Shown in pieces: positions 6,690 to 12,500 of a DNA stretch of 12,500 bases. The stretch is from an uncultured Mollicutes bacterium. GTDB lineage: Bacteria > Bacillota_I > Bacilli_A > UBA3375. The translations under genes were made by a program, and so were the position numbers. Below the pieces are notes generated by a model that was given only the letters and a program-made list of their open reading frames with translations, was not told the DNA's origin and did no database searches. The DNA lies in NCBI GenBank assembly GCA_900551955.1, contig UWSE01000017.1:1-12500 (forward strand). The letters are read 5' to 3'. Each line of letters begins with the position of its first letter. Positions within the stretch are counted from its first letter, which is position 1.

Positions 6690-7712
6690 ATGAAGAAATT
6701 ACTACAAATTGCGATGATGGTATGTATTATGTTAGGTGTTAGTAGTTGTGGATCTAAAGCGAATAAAGATCCTAAAACTATTGATACTTTAAGTATTATT
6801 TTTGTACCATCTAAAAACCCTGACGATATTAACAATGCATCTGAACCTCTTAAACAAATTGTTAAAGAATCTTTAACAAACCAAGGATTTAACATTAATC
6901 AAGTTAACGTCACAGTTGGTGATAACTATGAAGCTGCTGGAGAAGCATTAGCTAGTGGTAGTGCAGATGTTGGATTTATTCCAGCAGGAACTTTCGTTAA
7001 ATACGAAAGCCGTGGAGTAGAACCATTATTATCAGCTACTCGTAATGGACTTAGTGTTGGTAATGAAGTAATGGATCCTAAAGTTTGGAATGATAATAAA
7101 CCAACAACAGAAACTAATGCCCAAGTTAATAGTTACAATTCTTTAATTATAGCAGGTCCTAGTGAAAAAGGACAAGCATTAGCAACTAAAGTTAATAATG
7201 GAGAAAAATTAAATTTTGATGAATTAAATGCTGCTACTTGGTGTACTAGTTCACCAACTTCTAGTTCAGGATATCTTTACCCACAAATGTGGTTAAAAGA
7301 AAACTATGGTAAAACTTTCGATGATTTAAATAATAAAACTCGTGCTACTAGTTATGGAGATTCAATGAATAACTTAGCAGCAGGAACATGTGATATCTCT
7401 TTAGGATATGGAGATATGCGTACTGTTTATCAAGATAGTTGGGCTAGCCCTAATGGTGGAACTATTTGGGATGATACTAATGTAATTGGAGTATCTGGTC
7501 CAATTATGAATGATACAATTAGTGTATCAACTAAATCGCCTAATATGAGTGATGAATTAAAAACAGCATTAATTAATACTTTTGTTAATTTACCTAATAC
7601 TGATCAAGGTAAAGAAGTAATGAATATTTATGCTCATACAGGATATGCTGAAGTTAAAATTGAAGACTATAATAAAGAACGTGAAGTTCTTCAACAACAA
7701 GCACAAAACTAA
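6690..7712 (+). CDS. PhnD-family ABC transporter substrate-binding lipoprotein (first copy)
   Basis: An extracytoplasmic receptor of a PhnCDE-type importer. The lysine-containing hydrophobic signal ends in the lipobox VSSC with C20 as the lipidated residue, so the protein is membrane-tethered. The PhnD-like core shows GDNYEAAGEALASGSADVGF (77-96), IPAGTF, and the ligand-site motif SSPTSSSGYLYP (187-198). C185 and C234 are conserved in the second copy near 10.7-11.7 kb and could form a disulfide. Phosphonate or phosphite is the family ligand class. Mollicute relatives (Cypl/p37) bind thiamine pyrophosphate, so the ligand is open. AAAGGA is twelve bases upstream of the ATG, an unusually wide spacing here. 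A strong hairpin follows before phnC. Confidence 0.88.
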   Translation: MKKLLQIAMMVCIMLGVSSCGSKANKDPKTIDTLSIIFVPSKNPDDINNASEPLKQIVKESLTNQGFNINQVNVTVGDNYEAAGEALASGSADVGFIPAGTFVKYESRGVEPLLSATRNGLSVGNEVMDPKVWNDNKPTTETNAQVNSYNSLIIAGPSEKGQALATKVNNGEKLNFDELNAATWCTSSPTSSSGYLYPQMWLKENYGKTFDDLNNKTRATSYGDSMNNLAAGTCDISLGYGDMRTVYQDSWASPNGGTIWDDTNVIGVSGPIMNDTISVSTKSPNMSDELKTALINTFVNLPNTDQGKEVMNIYAHTGYAEVKIEDYNKEREVLQQQAQN

Positions 7713-7730
7713 ATAATTAATTAATCAAAC

Positions 7731-7769
7731 AACAAGATAAAGTAAAAATTACTTTATCTTGTTTTTATT
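7731..7769 (+). terminator. Intercistronic intrinsic terminator/attenuator between phnD1 and phnC
   Basis: A perfect 15-bp stem (7731-7745 with 7749-7763, loop AAA) is followed by TTTTATT. No promoter is evident between the hairpin and the phnC ATG at 7780, so partial read-through must supply the downstream genes. The expected effect is more phnD1 message than permease message. Confidence 0.8.
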
Positions 7770-7779
7770 GTGAGGAAGA

Positions 7780-8550
7780 ATGATTGAATTCAAACATGTA
7801 GATAAAGTTTATGCTAAGAGTAAAGAAAAAGCGTTAAATGACATTAATTTAACAATCAAACAAGGGGAATTTGTCGCAATTATTGGTTTATCAGGAGCTG
7901 GTAAATCAACATTAATTAGAACCATTAATAAAATGATTGACATTAGTGATGGAGAATTAATTGTTAATGGTAGTGATGTTAAAAATTTAAAAGGAAAACA
8001 ACTACGTCGTTTTCGTCAACACATCGGCATGATTTTCCAATCTTATAACTTAGTTAATCGTGTAAGTGTGTTAAAAAATGTGTTATTAGCTAAAGTAGCT
8101 TCGCTTAATTGGTTTAAATCTTTATTTGGGATTTTTAGTAAAGAAGATAAAATTAAAGCCCTAGAAGCACTAGATCAAGTTAATATTTTAGACAAGGCAT
8201 ATGTACGTGCTGATCAATTATCAGGAGGGCAACAACAACGTGTAGCCCTAGCTCGAACTATTTGTCAAAATCCAGAAATTATTTTAGCTGATGAACCAGT
8301 TGCTGCCCTAGATCCAGTTAGTGCTAATCAAGTCATGAAAGATTTTAAACACATTAATGAAGAATATAATATTACTGTATTAATTAATATTCACCACGTT
8401 GATTTAGCCCTTAAATATGCTAAACGAGTAATTGGGATTAAAGCTGGTAGTGTAGTTTATGATGGACCTAGTAGTGAGGTTGATGAACAAGTGCTTAAAA
8501 TAATTTATGGGGATAACTTTAATGCGCAAATGGTGGGTGGCAATGAATAG
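7780..8550 (+). CDS. phnC: PhnC-type ABC transporter ATP-binding protein
   Basis: The cytoplasmic ATPase that powers the PhnE permeases. Motifs in order are Walker A GLSGAGKS (36-43), Q-loop Q87 (FQSYNLV), signature LSGGQQQR (147-154), Walker B IILADEP (167-173) with the VAALDP D-loop, and H-loop H205 (IHHVDLA). The 256-aa length is typical. GAGGA lies three bases before the ATG, directly after the terminator hairpin. The end overlaps phnE1 by eight bases. The phn name rests on family resemblance; the transported substrate is not proven. Confidence 0.9.
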   Translation: MIEFKHVDKVYAKSKEKALNDINLTIKQGEFVAIIGLSGAGKSTLIRTINKMIDISDGELIVNGSDVKNLKGKQLRRFRQHIGMIFQSYNLVNRVSVLKNVLLAKVASLNWFKSLFGIFSKEDKIKALEALDQVNILDKAYVRADQLSGGQQQRVALARTICQNPEIILADEPVAALDPVSANQVMKDFKHINEEYNITVLINIHHVDLALKYAKRVIGIKAGSVVYDGPSSEVDEQVLKIIYGDNFNAQMVGGNE

Positions 8551-9343
8551 AAAAATAGTTTTACCTAATGGTAAAGAAGTAAAACCACCATTTAAGTTAA
8601 CTTGGGTTATAACTTTAATTGTTATTTTATTAATAGCTTTAAGTATTTATGTTACTAATTTTGATCTATCATTATTAGTTACTCACGCTCATCGTGCTAG
8701 TGAATACTTTAGTCAATTATTTAATTTTAATGAAAAGACTTACGCTTTTATTCCAAGTATTTATAAACCATTACTACAGACAATAGCAATGTCACTAGTC
8801 GGTAGTTTAGCAGGAATGTTACTAGCTTTTCCTGTTGGAATAATATGTGCGATCAATATCAACAATAATTTCTTTACTTGGATCTTACGCGCTATCTTTA
8901 ATATTTTACGTACCATACCGATCTTAATTGTTGGATTAATCTTTAAATATATTTTTGGTGCTAGTAACTTCTCAGGATTTGTAGCAATCTTAATTACTAC
9001 ATTCTTGATTGGAATTAAAATGTTATATGAATATATTGAAACATTAAATCTAGCTAGTTATGAATCAGCTCTAGCAACAGGACTAAGTAAATATCAAGCA
9101 ATTGTCTCAACAATTATTCCTAATATTAGAAGTTATTTTGTATCCCAAACATTATACATGTTTGAAGTTAATGTGCGAATGGCAACGATCTTAGGTTTAG
9201 TAGGTGGTGGAGGAATTGGTTTAGTCTTAAACGACCAATTAACAGTCAATCCAGCTAAAGCTGGAATGATATTAATTTTCATGTTTGTCGTGGTACTTAC
9301 AATTGAATTAATTACCGGATTTTTAAGAAAGAGGTTAGCATAA
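8543..9343 (+). CDS. phnE: PhnE-type ABC transporter permease (first subunit)
   Basis: An integral membrane permease of the BPD-type inner-membrane family, with about five to six helices beginning near LTWVITLIVILLIALSIYV. LRTIPILIVGLIF is the typical PhnE segment, and the EAA loop that docks on the ATPase is visible as YESALATGLSKYQAIVSTII, followed by GLVGGGGIG. The start at 8543 (266 aa, MNRKIVLPNG) is preferred over the upstream in-frame ATG at 8507 because it gives the usual short overlap with phnC and a sensible hydrophilic N-terminus. Forms the channel with phnE2. Confidence 0.87.
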   Translation: MNRKIVLPNGKEVKPPFKLTWVITLIVILLIALSIYVTNFDLSLLVTHAHRASEYFSQLFNFNEKTYAFIPSIYKPLLQTIAMSLVGSLAGMLLAFPVGIICAININNNFFTWILRAIFNILRTIPILIVGLIFKYIFGASNFSGFVAILITTFLIGIKMLYEYIETLNLASYESALATGLSKYQAIVSTIIPNIRSYFVSQTLYMFEVNVRMATILGLVGGGGIGLVLNDQLTVNPAKAGMILIFMFVVVLTIELITGFLRKRLA

Positions 9344-9344
9344 T

Positions 9345-10148
9345 ATGAATGAAAGAATTGAAAAACAATTATCATTAGAACCTAAAGGTTATGTTAAAGT
9401 CATTTGTAGTTTAATTATCTTAGCCATCTTTTTAGTACCATCAATTATGAACATTAATGTTCCTAAATTTAATGCTCAATCAATTAACGTTATTAACAAA
9501 ATAATTAGTGGGTTTCTTCATCCTGAATTTAGTTTCTTAACTCGTAGTGGTGAGACTGGTTTAATGCATTTAATGATTGAAACATTAGCAATTGGTTTTT
9601 TAGGAACACTAATTGGAGCATTGCTAGCTCTACCACTAGCATTTATTGCTAGTACTAATGTTACAAATAAAACAATCAGTTTTATTTGTCGTACGATTAT
9701 TATTTCAATTAGAACTTTCCCGTTATTTGTATATGCAATTGTCTTTATCTCAATTATTGGACCAGGAGCTACTTGTGGGGTTTTAACGATCGGTATTACT
9801 TCAATTGGAATGTTAGCAAAAATGTTTATTGAAGCAATTGAAGGAATAGATCCGCAATTATTAGAAGCAGCGGATGCCCTAGGCTTAACTTTATGGCAAA
9901 AATGTCGTTATATTATTTTTGGTCAACTAAAATCTAATTTTGTATCAACAACAATTTATCGTTTTGATATTAATATTAAAAACTCAACAGCCTTAGGATT
10001 AGTTGGAGCTGGAGGAATTGGGACAGCAATTAATAATAGTATTGGAAATAATAATTGGCCACGATTTGCAATGATTATTTATGTGTTAATTATTGTGGTC
10101 TTAATTATTGATTATCTATCAACAAAAATTAGAAAGCGTTTAGTGTAA
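9345..10148 (+). CDS. phnE: PhnE-type ABC transporter permease (second subunit)
   Basis: The second BPD-type permease, 267 aa, with a hydrophobic N-terminal helix (VICSLIILAIFLVPSIM) and several later helices. IRTFPLFVYAIVF matches the PhnE family, and the EAA loop reads EAADALGLTLWQKCRYIIF before GLVGAGGIGTAI. It begins one base after the phnE1 stop, with an AAAGAGG ribosome site inside the end of phnE1. Two separate PhnE subunits in tandem suggest a heterodimeric channel with phnE1; this arrangement is known in PhnCDE-like operons. Confidence 0.9.
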   Translation: MNERIEKQLSLEPKGYVKVICSLIILAIFLVPSIMNINVPKFNAQSINVINKIISGFLHPEFSFLTRSGETGLMHLMIETLAIGFLGTLIGALLALPLAFIASTNVTNKTISFICRTIIISIRTFPLFVYAIVFISIIGPGATCGVLTIGITSIGMLAKMFIEAIEGIDPQLLEAADALGLTLWQKCRYIIFGQLKSNFVSTTIYRFDINIKNSTALGLVGAGGIGTAINNSIGNNNWPRFAMIIYVLIIVVLIIDYLSTKIRKRLV

Positions 10149-10150
10149 TT

Positions 10151-10726
10151 ATGAAAGATATCTATGTAATGCGTCATGGTGAAACATTATTTAACTATAA
10201 ATTATTATTACAAGGTTGGTGTGATGCACCATTAACACCAACCGGGGTTAAGCAAGCACAAGCTGCTGGCAAGTATTTATTAAACCAAGGTTTAACTCTT
10301 GATCATGTTTATAGCTCGCCGTCCGGACGTGCTTTAAGTACAGTTGCAATCTTAGGTTATAGTGATCAAGTAGTTTGTCTTCCAGATTTACGTGAATGGT
10401 GTTTTGGATTATTTGAAGGAGAAAGTCAAAAACTATTTCCGCACAGCTTTCCTTATGGTGATCTACTAGTACCCTTTCATGGTGAAAGTCAAGATGAAGT
10501 AACAACAAGAATTGTTAAAGCTTTAAATAGTATAGAACAAGAAGTTAAAGAAGATACAACTACATTAGTTGTTGCTCACACTTGTGTGATGCGTTTGTTT
10601 ATGCAAAGTGTAGCTAATCACAGTTTAGCGGAAGTTCCACAAAAAATCGGCAACTGCGGAATACTTCACTTTAAAGTAGATAATGGAGTATGGCAACTTG
10701 TAGAAGTAATTGAACATAACATATAA
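10151..10726 (+). CDS. Histidine phosphatase (phosphoglycerate mutase superfamily) within the transporter operon
   Basis: A cytoplasmic branch-1 histidine phosphatase. It shows the RHGE motif with nucleophile H9 and R8, R60 (SSPSGRA), the acid E82 (LREWCFGLFEG) and the second histidine H143 (VVAHTCVMR). The 191-aa length suits small-molecule phosphatases of the CobC/PhoE/GpmB type rather than true phosphoglycerate mutase. Substrate is unknown. It starts two bases after the phnE2 stop without a clear Shine-Dalgarno, so it is likely translated by coupling. Being embedded between permease and second receptor genes suggests it acts on the imported phosphorylated compound; this is inference. Confidence 0.87.
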   Translation: MKDIYVMRHGETLFNYKLLLQGWCDAPLTPTGVKQAQAAGKYLLNQGLTLDHVYSSPSGRALSTVAILGYSDQVVCLPDLREWCFGLFEGESQKLFPHSFPYGDLLVPFHGESQDEVTTRIVKALNSIEQEVKEDTTTLVVAHTCVMRLFMQSVANHSLAEVPQKIGNCGILHFKVDNGVWQLVEVIEHNI

Positions 10727-10734
10727 GGAGTCAA

Positions 10735-11709
10735 TTGAAAAAATTATTTTTAGTAGTTTTACTAACCCTAAGTATCACACTTAGCGGTTGTCAAACTAAA
10801 GCATCAACCTTAACAGTGATGTTTGCACCAACCAAAAATGCTGAACAGATTAGTGAAGGTAGCGCCCCAATGGCAGCCATCTTAAAAGAACAATTAAATA
10901 ACCGTGGATATAATATTAGTGAAGTTAAGTTAGTAGTTGGTGATAGTTATGAAGCGGTTGGAGAAGCCCTAGCAACCGGTAGTGTTGATATGGCATACAT
11001 CCCTGCTGGAACTTATATTAAGTATGAAGAACGTGGAATTAAATTATTATTAACAGCCCTTCATCCAGGAGTTAGTAATAATAGTTATGATCCAATTGTG
11101 TGGAATCAAAATAAACCAACAACAATCACTGATCAACCAGCAAGTGTTTACCAATCACTAATCGTGGCTGGCAGTACACCGACTGGTAAACATTTAGGGG
11201 AAGTGGTTAATAGTGGTAACACACCAACGTTTGATGAATTAAATCAAGCAACGTGGTGTGTAAGTTCACCAACTTCTAGTTCCGGATACTTATATCCCGA
11301 ACTATGGTTAAAAGATAACCACCAAAAAACATTTGCTGATATTAATCAAAAGGTGCGCATCAAAGGTTATGGCGATAGTGTTAACTCACTATCTAGTGGT
11401 GTGTGTGACATTAGTGTCGGTTATGCTGATTTTCGTTATGACTATCAAGATAGTTGGCCAGGTAATATTTGGGAAGATACTAATGTGATTGGAGTAACTA
11501 GTAATATCCCTTATGATACAATTAGTATCTCAAACAACTCTCAAGTCATTACCAATAAGATGCAAGAAGATTTAATTAGTATCTATCAAGATTTAATTAA
11601 TCTTCCTGGTGGTAAAGCAGTGATGGATACGTTTAACCATGTAGGTTACCAACTACCTAATATGCAAGCATATGATATTGAAAGAAGAGTGATTAAAGAA
11701 TTAGAATAA
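10735..11709 (+). CDS. PhnD-family ABC transporter substrate-binding lipoprotein (second copy)
   Basis: A paralogue of the first receptor. It starts at TTG (10735), chosen because AAGGAG (10725-10730) sits four bases upstream and the product MKKLFLVVLL gives a proper signal peptide with lipobox LSGC (C19). The core GDSYEAVGEALATGSVDMAY, IPAGTY and SSPTSSSGYLYP (177-188) are shared with the first copy, as are C175 and C224. The ligand-site motif is identical, but surrounding residues and the loop after 108 differ and the protein is 16 residues shorter. The rare start codon and distal position suggest lower expression. The ligand may be the same or a related compound. Confidence 0.88.
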   Translation: MKKLFLVVLLTLSITLSGCQTKASTLTVMFAPTKNAEQISEGSAPMAAILKEQLNNRGYNISEVKLVVGDSYEAVGEALATGSVDMAYIPAGTYIKYEERGIKLLLTALHPGVSNNSYDPIVWNQNKPTTITDQPASVYQSLIVAGSTPTGKHLGEVVNSGNTPTFDELNQATWCVSSPTSSSGYLYPELWLKDNHQKTFADINQKVRIKGYGDSVNSLSSGVCDISVGYADFRYDYQDSWPGNIWEDTNVIGVTSNIPYDTISISNNSQVITNKMQEDLISIYQDLINLPGGKAVMDTFNHVGYQLPNMQAYDIERRVIKELE

Positions 11710-11711
11710 AC

Positions 11712-11745
11712 AAGGCATCATCGCAGATGATGTCTTTTATTAATT
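11712..11745 (+). terminator. Intrinsic terminator after second phnD
   Basis: An 11-bp stem (11712-11722 with 11726-11736, core GCATCATC/GATGATGT, one G-T pair, loop GCA) is followed by TTTTATTAATT. It closes the transporter operon. Confidence 0.87.
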
Positions 11746-11746
11746 A

Positions 11747-11775
11747 ATGTCATTAACAATGTGATATGGTATAAT
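11747..11775 (+). promoter_or_regulatory. Promoter of the Fic-domain gene
   Basis: ATGTCA (11747-11752, four of six), a 17-bp spacer and perfect TATAAT (11770-11775) preceded by TGG (extended -10). Expected start is near 11782, giving a leader of about 22 bases before GTG 11804. Confidence 0.65.
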
Positions 11776-11803
11776 ATAAAAAATATAATGAAAAGGAGGG
11801 GAA

Positions 11804-12500
11804 GTGAAAAACATTCATGACTATTTTTTGAAAAATGAAGCTAAAATTTTAGCAAACCACATGAGAACCGAAGGTTCTACAGTAAGCATTAATGATACAA
11901 AAAAATTAATTAGTACAAAAGCAGAAAATAAAGTGATGGAAGAAGCTCTAGGAGTTACTCCAACAGACTTCAATATGTTTTATAACTTGGAGGATGGTTG
12001 GTCTTATGTTTTTGAAATCGAACAACAAGATGTTGATTTAGAATTAATTACTCGTATTAATTCTAAAGTGTCAGATGAAACTAATGTTTTTCCAGGTATC
12101 ATTAGAACCAAGCAAAGTATATTTGTTCCAACACAAAAAGATCACTATATTCCAGATATACCGATGCCTCAAGCTATAGAACAAGAATTAAATGATATTA
12201 ATAGTATAGAAGATCCAATACAAAAGAGTATGGAATTATTTACTTTTATTGCACGTTCACAAATGTTTGAAAATTGTAATAAGCGAACTGCTTATCTTGT
12301 GGCTAATGTAGTATTAGTACAAAATGATATTGCATTATTGACACCTGTTGATGAATTAAATACTACCTTCTTAAATATATTATCTAACTATTATCTAGAT
12401 CCAACTGATGCTAATAAAAATAAAGTACATCGTTTCTTAAAAGAAAATTTCTTGTTCAATCAAGAACTAGATTATAAACGTCAAGAACAAGGATATCATA
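11804..12500 (+). CDS. Fic-domain protein with degenerate active-site motif, partial at right edge
   Basis: An open frame from GTG 11804 to the window end (232 residues seen, no stop). AAGGAGGGG immediately upstream and a good promoter support it. Residues 148-170 hold the Fic core: SQMFENCNKR (152-161) aligns with HPFxxGN(G/K)R, but Gln153 stands where the catalytic His should be and Cys158 where the anion-loop Gly should be. An N-terminal segment (TEGSTVS, 22-28, then INDTKKLI) resembles the inhibitory helix of class II Fic proteins and keeps the Glu-Gly pair. Fic enzymes usually AMPylate proteins; without the His this one may be inactive in that reaction, bind nucleotide only, or do other chemistry. 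ATA isoleucine codons are more frequent than in the transporter genes, hinting at transfer. The C-terminus is unseen. Confidence 0.75.
   Translation, partial: MKNIHDYFLKNEAKILANHMRTEGSTVSINDTKKLISTKAENKVMEEALGVTPTDFNMFYNLEDGWSYVFEIEQQDVDLELITRINSKVSDETNVFPGIIRTKQSIFVPTQKDHYIPDIPMPQAIEQELNDINSIEDPIQKSMELFTFIARSQMFENCNKRTAYLVANVVLVQNDIALLTPVDELNTTFLNILSNYYLDPTDANKNKVHRFLKENFLFNQELDYKRQEQGYH

Noticed and set aside
8507..8542. Upstream ATG as the start of phnE1
   Set aside because: It would add 12 residues overlapping phnC by 44 bases; ATG 8543 gives the usual short overlap and a typical N-terminus.
9133..9375. 80-codon minus-strand frame at the phnE1/phnE2 boundary
   Set aside because: It lies antisense to the conserved phnE1 C-terminus and is a shadow frame.
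10248..10508. 86-codon minus-strand frame within the histidine phosphatase
   Set aside because: Antisense to a gene with complete catalytic residues; no independent support.
1..12500. CRISPR array, tRNA/rRNA genes, insertion sequences, prophage genes
   Set aside because: I found no regularly spaced direct repeats, tRNA-like folds, rRNA signatures or transposase/integrase motifs on either strand.

Overview
The window joins two unrelated genomes. Bases 1 to about 1216 are roughly 50% GC and carry the 3'-truncated end of a membrane-anchored AraC-type regulator of the kind common in Bacteroidales (Prevotella-like). From about 1222 to the end the DNA is roughly 30% GC and looks like a small-genome, low-GC Firmicute close to the Mollicutes (RF39/Bacilli-type gut lineages fit; this is inference). 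Trp is read from TGG, no in-frame TGA occurs, and none of the eleven complete low-GC genes ends in TGA. The junction breaks two genes that face each other, at a stretch of about five shared bases with no mobile element. This points to a chimeric contig (assembly or amplification) rather than biology.

Low-GC part, left to right. (1) A divergent pair of modification-dependent restriction genes: an EVE-like/HNH endonuclease on the minus strand (its HNH half is lost at the junction) and a full-length single-chain GmrSD-type enzyme (DUF262 plus DUF1524). They share a 93-bp back-to-back promoter region with three GATC sites. (2) rplK-rplA with a strong promoter and a leader that matches the autoregulatory L1-binding mRNA fold; the L11 has lost the prolines that form the thiopeptide site. 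(3) A short-chain dehydrogenase followed closely by clpP.

(4) A PhnD/PhnC/PhnE-type ABC importer operon, ordered phnD1, hairpin, phnC, phnE1, phnE2, histidine phosphatase, phnD2. It has two substrate-binding lipoproteins, two permease subunits, one ATPase and a cytoplasmic histidine phosphatase, but no C-P lyase genes in view. Phosphonate/phosphite uptake is the family default. Mollicute relatives (the Cypl/p37 type) bind thiamine pyrophosphate, so thiamine-phosphate salvage is a serious alternative. A perfect 15-bp hairpin with a U-tract after phnD1 probably gives more binding protein than membrane core. (5) A Fic-domain gene that runs off the right edge; its motif has Gln where the catalytic His should be.

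The least ordinary items are the divergent restriction pair with its GATC-studded promoter, the His-less Fic protein, the L11 without thiopeptide-site prolines, and the two-receptor importer with an embedded phosphatase. Any use of the left 1.2 kb should allow for the probable chimera.
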